DNA of 64,000 nucleotides, from assembly GCF_024181405.1 (NCBI RefSeq), contig NZ_CP051302.1:186001-250000 (forward strand). The letters are read 5' to 3'. Shown piece after piece: positions 43,042-51,331 of this stretch. Under the pieces are notes generated by a model. The model ran no database searches. It was given only the letters and a program-made list of their open reading frames with translations, and was not told the DNA's origin. Source of the DNA: Treponema denticola (GTDB taxonomy: Bacteria; Spirochaetota; Spirochaetia; Treponematales; Treponemataceae). The position numbers and the translations under genes are program-made. How positions within the stretch are numbered: position 1 is the stretch's first letter; every line of letters starts with the position of its first letter.

Positions 43042-44064
43042 TTACGGGAATAAAATTGACATGGCTAATTCTTCAGCTTCAATTCTATTTGCATCTTCAG
43101 GAGTAACAAAAGCTGCGGTTTGAACTATTTTATTACCTGATAGATAAGCAGTTGTTCTTGCATCTGCATTTGCTTCTACTTGTTTTGTTTTTGCATCTGC
43201 TTTTATTTTTGTACGCTCGGTATTTCCTTCTTGAGCAATTTTGAGTAATTCTTGTTTAGCTTGTGCTTTTTGTTGTTCAGGTGCAAGATTTTCCTGAACT
43301 GTGAGCATACGGCGTTTAGCTTCAAGTTCAAATGCTTTTTCTTGCTGGCTCATAACAGTCGGATGGCGTGCATCCTCCATCATTGTTTTTACTAAGTCCT
43401 TAACATCTTCTTGTTCAGGACTTAAATCTTCTGGTATATCGCCTAGGACCTTTCTTAAATAAAAGGCACTGGTTCTTACCCATGTTTTTTCCGGGATTAC
43501 ATAAACTTGATATACAATACACTTGCGTGTAATCTTACCGCTTAGAGCATCCTCTTCATCGACTATGTGATAGAATTCGGCTTTTTTTTCATGCCCCGAT
43601 ATTTCGACTTGAGACTGCGAGGTTGTAACTTCTTCAATAGCTTGTCTTGTTTTTTCGGATATATCTCCATTACGTGCTTTTTCCGCTGCTGTTACACAAA
43701 TGCTTCTTTGAAGCTCTGTAGCTACTAATCTGGCATAATTCATATCGGCATACATTTGTGCTCCTCTAACATCACTTGCACTTACCATAGATACCTTTAC
43801 AATATCGTTATCCGAAATACCGAATTTAGCCCTAGCCTTATCATAGTTATTTTGAAATGCTTCCATCAACCACTCAGGTCTGGCTTCAGTTCCAAGAGAG
43901 CGTCCCGACCAATCTCTAACATAGGTCTTGTTAGCTTCAACTTTAACACCTGATTCGTTGTATTGCTTTGCCGAAGTTTTATTCTCTTTTTCCGGTAAAG
44001 ATACACAACCTGTAAAAATCATAAGTACGGCTGCTGTACTTATTATGATGATATTCCTTTTCAT
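43042..44064 (-). CDS. LPP20-like lipoprotein with a charged coiled C-terminus
   Basis: 340 residues with lipobox FTGC (Cys20). Residues 40-200 resemble the LPP20/FlgT-type fold (WLMEAFQNNYDKARAKFG; YADMNYARLVATELQRSI). Beyond about residue 225 the chain is Glu/Lys/Ala-rich and helical (KAFELEAKRRM, EQQKAQAKQELL), a likely coiled coil. It lies last in a run of four envelope genes on this strand and has ribosome-binding site GGAGGG. Confidence 0.78.
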   Translation of the reverse strand: MKRNIIIISTAAVLMIFTGCVSLPEKENKTSAKQYNESGVKVEANKTYVRDWSGRSLGTEARPEWLMEAFQNNYDKARAKFGISDNDIVKVSMVSASDVRGAQMYADMNYARLVATELQRSICVTAAEKARNGDISEKTRQAIEEVTTSQSQVEISGHEKKAEFYHIVDEEDALSGKITRKCIVYQVYVIPEKTWVRTSAFYLRKVLGDIPEDLSPEQEDVKDLVKTMMEDARHPTVMSQQEKAFELEAKRRMLTVQENLAPEQQKAQAKQELLKIAQEGNTERTKIKADAKTKQVEANADARTTAYLSGNKIVQTAAFVTPEDANRIEAEELAMSILFP

Positions 44065-44089
44065 ATCACCCTCCTAAAATTTACATATT

Positions 44090-45088
44090 TCATTCACCGG
44101 CCTTTTTAAGGGCAGGCGGTAATGACATTTTTATTTCAGAACAAATGTTATGTTCCATGCGTTTTTTTGCCATAACTTCGGTGCTGGCTCCCATCCTGAC
44201 AAAGCTTTTTTTATAAGAAAACACAAGCTCATCGTTTTGTTGAGATACAATATCTATACTCAAGTCCGGCGTAAAAAATACACCTGCTTGCAATTCGCTT
44301 TTATTTTCAGTTAACTTGGTTTTACAAATATATGCTGCTTGTGTGTTCTTATTACTGAGAGAGAATCCTAAATTTAGAAGAACCTCTTCTATCGAAGTTT
44401 TTATTTGTTCCGGGATCGCTCCGGTTAAACTAACCGAAACCGTACACTTTGCTTGTATTTCCTTTATTTTTGCATTAAGGGTAATGATTTTATCTTCTAC
44501 ATCCGCATAATTTTCCGCTTCATCAGGAGATAAAACATGTAAGAATTGCAGAACTTTTAATGCCGAATTATTTTGTAATATACTTTTTACCTGTAAATAA
44601 AAAATAGCTTTTTTAAATAAATCTCTTTGTATTTCTGCCTGTGAATAAATAGTTAAAAACGGTTTTACCGCTTCTTTTATTTTAGGTTCGTATATTTTCA
44701 GAGCTTCAGCACGGTTGATGTAAGAAATTACCTCATATTGTTTTGCCGTTTTATTGAATTTCGGTTTTGTATAATGAACGGCAAAAAGTTCCGTATCCGA
44801 CAGCACCCTTGTAATATCTTCAAGACGGCTTTGACTGCCGCTTTCTTGAACAATAGTTTTTTGAGCAGTTTCAATTTTTATTTGAGAAGAAAAATATCGT
44901 GAAAGAGCAGCAATAGCATTTTGACAAGATGCATCTTCAGTTTCCCCATACCCTCGTGCTGCAATATAAGCGGAAGAAAAAAGTTCATCTTCCATTAAAC
45001 TTGCAGTTTTAACTTTTTGATTAGAAGCACATGAACAAAGGATGCACGATATTAAAAATATAACAATATTTTTAAAAGTTTTTTTCAT
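44090..45088 (-). CDS. LPP20-family lipoprotein
   Basis: 332 residues with signal and lipobox ILCSC (Cys20). The LPP20/FlgT-N-like region is visible as AYIAARGYGETEDASCQNAIAALSRYFSSQI. A C-terminal region resembling an outer-membrane assembly domain follows (VSVSLTGAIPEQIKTSIEEVLLNLG). It lies 3 nt after the CsgG-like gene, so the pair is co-expressed. LPP20 proteins often partner with CsgG- or LpoB-like proteins at the envelope. Confidence 0.8.
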   Translation of the reverse strand: MKKTFKNIVIFLISCILCSCASNQKVKTASLMEDELFSSAYIAARGYGETEDASCQNAIAALSRYFSSQIKIETAQKTIVQESGSQSRLEDITRVLSDTELFAVHYTKPKFNKTAKQYEVISYINRAEALKIYEPKIKEAVKPFLTIYSQAEIQRDLFKKAIFYLQVKSILQNNSALKVLQFLHVLSPDEAENYADVEDKIITLNAKIKEIQAKCTVSVSLTGAIPEQIKTSIEEVLLNLGFSLSNKNTQAAYICKTKLTENKSELQAGVFFTPDLSIDIVSQQNDELVFSYKKSFVRMGASTEVMAKKRMEHNICSEIKMSLPPALKKAGE

Positions 45089-45091
45089 GCT

Positions 45092-46588
45092 TTATTCCTG
45101 TTCTTCAAGATATGCTTCCCATTCTTCAAGAGAAAAAATTCCTGACATGTTAGAATGTCTTTTATGATTCTCAAAAAATTGAAAGTCTATAATACGTGGT
45201 ATTAATATTTCAGTAAATTTGTCATCTATTTGGATATCAGAAAAAATTACTTGATAAAATTCTGCATTATTAAATAATCTAAACTGAGGAGGTATTGCCT
45301 GATTTTCAAACCGCACATCTTTATAATGCATATTTTGAAGATTATGTATATTTTTCCAACTTCCATACCAAATATTACCTAATAATTCACCGTATTTATT
45401 ATATAAACCTAGTTGTATATGAAAACTCATTTCGTAATCATGATATTCACTAACATTTCGTACCCATTCGTAGTTTTCTTTATTAGCTTTTATTTGTTTC
45501 CATTCATCCCATATAGTATTAAATACTACAAGAGCTTTTCTGTTTGGAACAAGTTTTATTCCTGCTTTCAATGTTATGTCTACCGTATTTTTACGGCTAT
45601 TTATTTTATCACTCATTTTAGAAAAATCATATATAATTATTGGGTAATTTCTATTCATATATTTTTCTAAATCTTTCCATATTTTATTCCATTTTGCTAT
45701 TTGTTCTTTGTAATAATTTGCTCGCTCTCTAATATTTGTGGGCGTAGAAACTGATAATATTTCGGATATGACGGTAGCTGCTTCTATATTGCCTGATGTA
45801 TAAGGAGTGGAAAGAAAAGAAAGTGCAGTGACAAGGTCTCCGTTTTTTTCGGCTGCCATACCTTGAGCCAATTTTTTTATATTTGATGTTTCCGATTTAT
45901 TCTTTGTAATGCTTTTTAGCTCTGTTTCACTAAGCGGAATTTCAAGCCCGGTAAACAAATCTTGAATAATTTCCGAAATAGCTTTTCCGTTTTCGATGTC
46001 AATCGGTGCATATTGACCGTTAAAAGAGGCCTTTATTTCATTGGTTGAAATATCATTTACACGGAAGGTTAACGAATAAAGAGTAGGCAGTTTTTGTATT
46101 GTTCCGGTTAAAACATATTCAGCATTTGTAAGTTGTCCGAAAGCTGCTGCATTATCAAAAGAATAATGCCCGCTTTCAGAAAGTTTTTGCTCGGCAATAA
46201 TTACACTTTCATTCTTTCGATCCAATACCTTCATATCAGAAAGTCTTGCAAATTGTCCTGTAAGCGAATCTTGTAAAAATTGAGACATCCAAATGTCATT
46301 TTTAGGTGCTTTTTCAAATTGAGGAGCAAGGATTGCGATAGTTTTATCTTTATATTTTGTATTTTTGTGATTAATAACTTTATCTTCTTTATTTTTACGG
46401 CTTTTTTTATCAAGAGGATCTTCAATCATTGTCAGACTGAAATCTTTATTTGTATTACCGGTTGTTTTTTCATTAGATGTTTGTGTATCACTCAAAAGTG
46501 CATCCAATAAAACACAGCTATTAAACAAAAGTACTGCCGATATTGTAATACTTACCATGAGTATTTGAAGCACAAGAAATCTTTTCAT
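45092..46588 (-). CDS. CsgG/LpoB-like lipoprotein
   Basis: 498 residues. The N-terminal hydrophobic stretch ends LLFNSC, a relaxed spirochaete lipobox. Residues about 80-215 form the CsgG/LpoB-type core: DKTIAILAPQF, FLQDSLTGQFARL, VLDRKNESVIIAEQK and AEYVLTGTIQ. The remaining approximately 280 residues carry an unknown domain with many Trp/Tyr residues. By family it is an envelope protein that oligomerises at the outer membrane or activates cell-wall synthesis. Confidence 0.78.
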   Translation of the reverse strand: MKRFLVLQILMVSITISAVLLFNSCVLLDALLSDTQTSNEKTTGNTNKDFSLTMIEDPLDKKSRKNKEDKVINHKNTKYKDKTIAILAPQFEKAPKNDIWMSQFLQDSLTGQFARLSDMKVLDRKNESVIIAEQKLSESGHYSFDNAAAFGQLTNAEYVLTGTIQKLPTLYSLTFRVNDISTNEIKASFNGQYAPIDIENGKAISEIIQDLFTGLEIPLSETELKSITKNKSETSNIKKLAQGMAAEKNGDLVTALSFLSTPYTSGNIEAATVISEILSVSTPTNIRERANYYKEQIAKWNKIWKDLEKYMNRNYPIIIYDFSKMSDKINSRKNTVDITLKAGIKLVPNRKALVVFNTIWDEWKQIKANKENYEWVRNVSEYHDYEMSFHIQLGLYNKYGELLGNIWYGSWKNIHNLQNMHYKDVRFENQAIPPQFRLFNNAEFYQVIFSDIQIDDKFTEILIPRIIDFQFFENHKRHSNMSGIFSLEEWEAYLEEQE

Positions 46589-46616
46589 AAAATTTTCTCC
46601 TTTAGTTATAGCATAT

Positions 46617-47426
46617 TTATTTATGTGGTAAGTGTCTCCAATAACCAGAAACTATAGTACCATTACTTCTTGGGTAGCTTTTGATAAAAATCTCTCCTTT
46701 ATGCATATCCACTTGTTGCACTTCGTACGGCTGATAAAATGCATTTGAAATTAATGTATGTGCAAGCCAAACAATTAAAGCTGTTATCGGTATCGCCATA
46801 AAAATGACTACTTGACGCATCATTGCATTTTTTAGACTATACTTAAACGCCAGGACAAGTGAAGTTAGTGCTGAAAGGCTTATATACCCCAACATTATTT
46901 TTGAAAAAGTAAAATTGAATCCAAAAATAGATACTTTTATAGTTCCATACATAAAATCAAAAAGATCATATAGATTAAATTCTAGAATTAAAATATCTGC
47001 AAAAAGTAAGGCGGCAAATAAAATACCCAATAAAAGCATAGGTATCATTTTTATAACGGAAATTATTTTTGAAATCATAGATATGATTCCAATAATAGCG
47101 ATTATGATTCCCAATGGAGGAAAAATAATTGCCAGCACAGCTCCTATTATAGAAATAATCATTCCAATAATCATGTTTTTTATAATATGCTCTGTGATAA
47201 TGTAAAAAATCAAAAAGATCATACTATAAGCAACGACTACAAAAGCTATGCCGAGTGCAATATCAGACAGAGAATTTCCGTTTACAATCATTTTTTGCTT
47301 TAAAACCACTAAAGCAAAAAAGATACAGAATAAAATCGTACTTTTTATTAACCAACCTAAAAGTAGTATTAGTTTACTTGTAAGTGTTAAGTCAGAAAAA
47401 GCAATACTATCACTAAAATCAGACAT
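46617..47426 (-). CDS. Polytopic membrane protein with a C-terminal 'RSNGTxVxGYWR' motif
   Basis: 269 residues with about six hydrophobic segments; the middle (MIIGMIISIIGAVLAIIFPP) is especially apolar. After the last helix, a short hydrophilic tail reads KSYPRSNGTIVSGYWRHLP, the recurring 'Y-x-R-x-(D/N)-G-T-x-V-x-G-(Y/H)-x-R' peptide motif seen in many bacterial secreted or membrane proteins. Ribosome-binding site GGAGG. Function unknown; it sits with the envelope lipoprotein genes. Confidence 0.75.
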   Translation of the reverse strand: MSDFSDSIAFSDLTLTSKLILLLGWLIKSTILFCIFFALVVLKQKMIVNGNSLSDIALGIAFVVVAYSMIFLIFYIITEHIIKNMIIGMIISIIGAVLAIIFPPLGIIIAIIGIISMISKIISVIKMIPMLLLGILFAALLFADILILEFNLYDLFDFMYGTIKVSIFGFNFTFSKIMLGYISLSALTSLVLAFKYSLKNAMMRQVVIFMAIPITALIVWLAHTLISNAFYQPYEVQQVDMHKGEIFIKSYPRSNGTIVSGYWRHLPHK

Positions 47427-47464
47427 GTCTTATACCTCCATAGATAAAAAAATTTTAAGATAAA

Positions 47465-48775
47465 TTAATAGTAGGGTTCTGTTTCTGAATTAAATTCCTG
47501 TAATTCATCTTGAGTAGCTTTTCTTAAAATACCTGTTACTTCATCTATGACGGCTCTGCCCCAAAATTCTCCATCTTGACTAAAGATAATGTAATAAGGA
47601 GTATTTAAATGATACTTAATTCTACCTCCCAGAGGTTTACCATTTTCATAAAACCATGGCTCTATAAGGGCATAAGTCTTATTGGCATTGATATTCCATA
47701 TTGAAAAGCTGCGTGAATAATAAATTTCTGCCAATTTAATTATTCCATTTTCATAAAAATTTATTGATGTGCATTCAGGTATTACTCTCTCTGATTGACC
47801 AAATCCATCTTCATTTACTTCTGTATACATGAAATACTGTTCCGGTAATTCTATTTTATCATCTGCCATAAATATTGATTCAAATTTTCCGGATTCATAT
47901 AAAGTTATATTACCTGAAGGAATGAGTCCTAAAGGAGTATCGAATATCTGTGTTTGTATAGATGCCTTTTTTAAATTTCCATTTTCATATACTTCAAACA
48001 AACCTCCTTCTTTTGTGGTTTTAATTTTACCTATATTTGTTTTTATCCAATCATTGGATTTTAGAAATAAATTCTTTATTTTTCCATTTTCATAAAATCC
48101 TATTTTATCATATACTGTAAAATTTGAAAAAAATTCAAGTCCGAAGTGCTTACCGGCGGATACATTCTTTGATAATATTTCGCAACTTGATAATAACCCT
48201 TTCTTATCGAAAAAAAGCTTTGTGGCTTCTATTTTTCCTATAGGAGTATTGATTTCTTTTGTTTTAATTTTGACTGATGATATACTGCCATTTTCATAAA
48301 AATTAATTCTTCCATCAGTTTTAATATCTCCAATACTAGTTTTTATTATTTGATTGTCTTTTAACCATCCGGTCTTTACTATTTCGTCTTCATAGAATTC
48401 TACTTTATTTTTATTGTGTGCATCACCTTCAAATATTAGTAAACCAGTTTTAGTTTTCAACTCTAGATTGTTTACAAGTTCAATTTGTTTCATCATGCCG
48501 TTTTCATAAAATTCTATAGTGTTTCCATTTTTTAATTCTCCGCTTTTTATGAATCCATTTTTATAAAACTCTATCATTTTATCTGATTTGAATATGAGTT
48601 TACCGGACTTTGTTTTTAGTTCGGTATCTTCCGAGAGCTCTATACGCCGAATTGAACCATTATCATATTTATCCACATAATTGATAATGGCATCAGTTCC
48701 ATCTGGGAGTATAATTCCCCATAGTAAATTTAAACTGACTGAAAATACAAACATAATTCCTATAATTTTTTTCAT
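47465..48775 (-). CDS. Repeat protein with 'FYENG' (MORN-2-like) units
   Basis: 436 residues from the ATG at 48775; the frame opens 7 codons earlier, but AAGGAAGG lies between. A signal peptide (MKKIIGIMFVFSVSLNLLWG) is followed by at least nine units of the form I-x-FYENG-x-(I/M)-K, spaced about 35-45 residues, alternating with KT-x-x-G-x-I strands. These resemble MORN-2/toxin-antitoxin-type repeats. Probably periplasmic or surface-exposed. It shares its leader with the LRR lipoprotein gene. Confidence 0.8.
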   Translation of the reverse strand: MKKIIGIMFVFSVSLNLLWGIILPDGTDAIINYVDKYDNGSIRRIELSEDTELKTKSGKLIFKSDKMIEFYKNGFIKSGELKNGNTIEFYENGMMKQIELVNNLELKTKTGLLIFEGDAHNKNKVEFYEDEIVKTGWLKDNQIIKTSIGDIKTDGRINFYENGSISSVKIKTKEINTPIGKIEATKLFFDKKGLLSSCEILSKNVSAGKHFGLEFFSNFTVYDKIGFYENGKIKNLFLKSNDWIKTNIGKIKTTKEGGLFEVYENGNLKKASIQTQIFDTPLGLIPSGNITLYESGKFESIFMADDKIELPEQYFMYTEVNEDGFGQSERVIPECTSINFYENGIIKLAEIYYSRSFSIWNINANKTYALIEPWFYENGKPLGGRIKYHLNTPYYIIFSQDGEFWGRAVIDEVTGILRKATQDELQEFNSETEPYY

Positions 48776-48809
48776 TTTTAACCTTCCTTTTAGCAATGCT
48801 TAACATTGC
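48776..48809 (-). promoter_or_regulatory. Hairpin plus ribosome-binding-site leader, copy 1
   Basis: Minus strand GCAATG-TTAAG-CATTGC (48809-48793) is followed directly by TAAAAGGAAGGTTAAAA and the start codon. The last 20-odd bases are nearly identical to those before the LRR lipoprotein gene. Confidence 0.6.
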
Positions 48810-48905
48810 TTTGTTTAATTGTTGTATCGATGACTCAATATTTATGATAAAGTCAAATGGTTTAGAATAAACGGTATTACTCTAAACTATTTGCATAACT
48901 ATGTT

Positions 48906-49169
48906 TTATAATATTTTATAAACAAAATATGAAGCATCAGACTTTGAGATAAGTGCTTTTATTTTTACTCCCTTTTTTATAGTTGCGATTTTTTTTTCAG
49001 ATACCATTTCTTTTATAATTGATATTGTTTGCTTCTCCATAAGAGATTTACCAGGGAACTCTATATTTGCTAAAAAGCTATATACGCCCATGCCTTGTGG
49101 ATTGCTGGAAAAAGTAATATCTTCTAAAACCAATAATTCAGCTTCTTGTTTTTGATTAAAATTCTGCAT
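48906..49169 (-). CDS. Small hypothetical protein
   Basis: 87 residues starting MQNFNQKQEAELLVLEDITF, with predominantly beta/alpha character and no signal sequence. AAGGGGGG lies just before the ATG. No family recognised. It lies between the repeat protein and the LRR lipoprotein on the same strand. A 7-bp inverted repeat (GTTTAGA / TCTAAAC, 48860-48887) follows it. Confidence 0.65.
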   Translation of the reverse strand: MQNFNQKQEAELLVLEDITFSSNPQGMGVYSFLANIEFPGKSLMEKQTISIIKEMVSEKKIATIKKGVKIKALISKSDASYFVYKIL

Positions 49170-49242
49170 AAATACCCCCCTTAATTCTTATTTTTATTTT
49201 GCCAGTCAATTTTGAAAATAATTATAGCTTTAAAAATAAATT

Positions 49243-50142
49243 TTAAAACTGACCGCTGTAACCAAGTTCTTGTAACCGTTTTCTTGTTGTAATCGGTAGT
49301 TTTTTACATCCTCTAAAAGCTGAAGTGCTATTCTTAAAAACATCTGTTTTTCCTATTTGTTCTGGTATTGAAAGATTACATAATTCTGAGCAGTCTTTAA
49401 AACAACCGCCCTCAAAATTTTTTATGTTTTTTGGGATATTAGCAGTTTGCAAATTTGTGCACCCTAAAAACGCATTTTGTTTAATATATTCAATCGTATC
49501 TGCAAGATGAATTTCAAGTAAATTTTCACATTCTTGAAAAACAGCCTGATAAATTCCTTCAGTCGATTCTGGAAGTACAATGCTTACAAGGCTGTTACAT
49601 CGTGCAAAACTTTCTCCGCCTATTTTTTTAACACCAGGCATAATTTTTACAACAGATAAACTATCACATCCAAAAAAAGCTTGAACTTCTATAATTGACA
49701 CACTGCCAGGTATTAAAACAGATGTAAGATTATCACACTTATAAAAACATTCACCTCCTAAACTTTCAACACTAAGTGGAATTATTACAGAAGTTATCCA
49801 ATTATTTTTTTTGAAAGCTTCTCTATCTATTCGTTTAACAGGATATCCTTCAATCTCTGAAGGTATAATAACCAAACCTCCAGGACCATTATAGCCTGTT
49901 ATTACGACTCCTGTGTTGTCTTTATTCAGCTCATAAGAAAAATCTCCAATAGAAGACGGGTTTTCAGTAGTCAATTTATTAAGACTATCTTTATCAATAG
50001 TGGAAAATATTTTCTCTACAGCAGCAATATCGTTTTTTTCTAAGGCCTTTGATAATGCAACTTTATTATTTTTAGAACAAGCAACTGTACCAAATAATAA
50101 GACCACCATTCCAATCATTGAAACTATTCTTTTATGTTTCAT
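49243..50142 (-). CDS. BspA-type leucine-rich-repeat lipoprotein
   Basis: 299 residues from the ATG at 50142. Lipobox FGTVAC gives a lipidated Cys near residue 22. From about residue 95 come seven or so BspA/TpLRR repeats of the form I-x-x-x-A/C-F-x-x-C-x-x-L-x-x-V/I-x-I-P. Treponemal relatives act as surface adhesins or in serum and matrix binding. Ligand here is unknown. Confidence 0.87.
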   Translation of the reverse strand: MKHKRIVSMIGMVVLLFGTVACSKNNKVALSKALEKNDIAAVEKIFSTIDKDSLNKLTTENPSSIGDFSYELNKDNTGVVITGYNGPGGLVIIPSEIEGYPVKRIDREAFKKNNWITSVIIPLSVESLGGECFYKCDNLTSVLIPGSVSIIEVQAFFGCDSLSVVKIMPGVKKIGGESFARCNSLVSIVLPESTEGIYQAVFQECENLLEIHLADTIEYIKQNAFLGCTNLQTANIPKNIKNFEGGCFKDCSELCNLSIPEQIGKTDVFKNSTSAFRGCKKLPITTRKRLQELGYSGQF

Positions 50143-50180
50143 TTTTAACCTTCCTTTTTGCAATATTTTTTTTATTGCAA
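50143..50180 (-). promoter_or_regulatory. Hairpin plus ribosome-binding-site leader, copy 2
   Basis: Minus strand TTGCAATA-A7-TATTGCAA (50180-50158) leads into AAAGGAAGGTTAAAA and the ATG. 26 of 27 bases from ATTGC to ATGAA match copy 1 at 48776-48809, though the two genes encode different proteins. Confidence 0.6.
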
Positions 50181-50353
50181 CTATATCTTTCTATTTCCCC
50201 GCCCAACCCATAACCGAAAAGGTTCCGCACAGACGGATTTTGAAAAGAAAAGCCGGCTGTCATTCCGTACAGATTGACCGTAAAAACCTAAGCTAAACCG
50301 CCCTGTTAAATTGTAAAACAAAAATATTGATTTAATTTCAAAGCTGTAAATAT

Positions 50354-50399
50354 ATAAAAAAACGCACAAGACAAAAGAAGCCAATCGTCTTATGCGTTT
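50354..50399 (-). terminator. Minus-strand intrinsic terminator
   Basis: On the minus strand AAACGCATAAGAC (50399-50387) pairs with GTCTTGTGCGTTT (50372-50360), one G-U pair, followed by a run of T (50360-50354). It would end transcripts from the acetyltransferase gene upstream on that strand. Apart from this and the G9 tract I see no gene in 50181-50658. Confidence 0.75.
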
Positions 50400-50471
50400 A
50401 TTACAAAAGAGAAAAAAATAATGATATAAAAGATTTTGACTTAGTTTATAAACTATGTCGTTTTGACACAC

Positions 50472-50480
50472 GGGGGGGGG
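50472..50480. repeat. Homopolymeric G9 tract in an intergenic region
   Basis: Nine consecutive G follow TTTTGACACAC and precede TAAAAATGG. It stands out in AT-rich sequence. TTGACA (50464-50469) just upstream could be a -35 box, in which case the tract lies in the spacer. The sequence AGTTTATAAACT just upstream is a perfect palindrome. Poly-G runs in promoters are known phase-variation sites in T. pallidum. Confidence 0.75.
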
Positions 50481-50658
50481 TAAAAATGGCACAGTGTTTT
50501 GCTTATAAGACCACTGCGTTTTTCTACCTTATCTAAAGCATTTAATGAGAAATTTTTAAAAAAATATAAACTCAAAAAATCTATCATAAATTGACCTTAG
50601 CATAAAATATCTATTCTGTCAATCAGTGTGAATAAGTATTGTGTAAATTAATTTTTAT

Positions 50659-51129
50659 TTATAAATCCTTCTGCATTATAATCTCATCGTCGTCTTTGTC
50701 GATTTCATAAAAGCCGAAATTTTCATAGAGGTGTTTTGCTGCTATATCGCCTTCAACATAGCAAAGCTGAATACATGAATATTTTTTTTCGGCTTCTATC
50801 ATTGAAAGCCATTTTTGTAAAGCTGCTTTTCCAAAACCCCTTCCTTGACTGTTTTTATCTATCATAAATTGATCCATGATGCAGACAATTTTTTCACCAT
50901 CAATCCAATCTCTCTGCATTATAAGCCCTATGGGTTTATCCGAATAATATACGGCAAAAACTTTCGCATTTTCTTTTCTGTAAACAAAGGCTCTTGCAAG
51001 GATTGTAACATTTGAGGCTGCGAAATTTTTTTGTTCTTCTTTTATGGAAAGAGAATTGATTATTCTCCAATTATCGGGAGTAATCTCTTTAAATTCAATG
51101 TTATAGGGAGCAGGGTGATTAGTTTTCAT
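50659..51129 (-). CDS. GNAT-family N-acetyltransferase
   Basis: 156 residues. The acetyl-CoA-binding loop reads DKNSQGRGFGKAAL, preceded by the beta-4 strand VCIMDQFMI and followed by the C-terminal motif HLYENFGFYEID. Substrate unknown. Its start overlaps the small upstream gene by 11 nt. Confidence 0.87.
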   Translation of the reverse strand: MKTNHPAPYNIEFKEITPDNWRIINSLSIKEEQKNFAASNVTILARAFVYRKENAKVFAVYYSDKPIGLIMQRDWIDGEKIVCIMDQFMIDKNSQGRGFGKAALQKWLSMIEAEKKYSCIQLCYVEGDIAAKHLYENFGFYEIDKDDDEIIMQKDL

Positions 51130-51313
51130 GTGACAGTTTTAAGTTTCCTTCATAATCAAGATCGCCGTCCAAACCGAAGGCTTTGAAAATTGCATTCTTA
51201 TCTTTTTTGTTTGCCGGATTATTTAAGCTGCCGCCGGCTGCGGGATAAAAAGATGTAAGCCCAGATATTTTCTTTGTTCGTTGGTTAAAATAAATTGTTT
51301 GGTCAACTTTCAT
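51119..51313 (-). CDS. Small hypothetical protein
   Basis: 64 residues beginning MKVDQTIYFNQRTKKISG, with a hydrophilic, Asn/Lys-rich composition and no signal or membrane segment. It overlaps the acetyltransferase start, so they are translated together. No family recognised. Possibly a truncated product, since there is no clear fold at this length. Confidence 0.55.
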   Translation of the reverse strand: MKVDQTIYFNQRTKKISGLTSFYPAAGGSLNNPANKKDKNAIFKAFGLDGDLDYEGNLKLSHEN

Positions 51314-51331
51314 TCCTCAGTCGGCAAAACT

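Noticed and set aside
48860..48887. GTTTAGA / TCTAAAC hairpin as a terminator
   Set aside because: Seven weak base pairs and no T-run on either strand.
50181..50350. Minus-strand open frame with RLFFSKSVCAEPFRLW
   Set aside because: No ribosome-binding site, frames change, no recognisable domain; perhaps an old gene remnant but not supportable.
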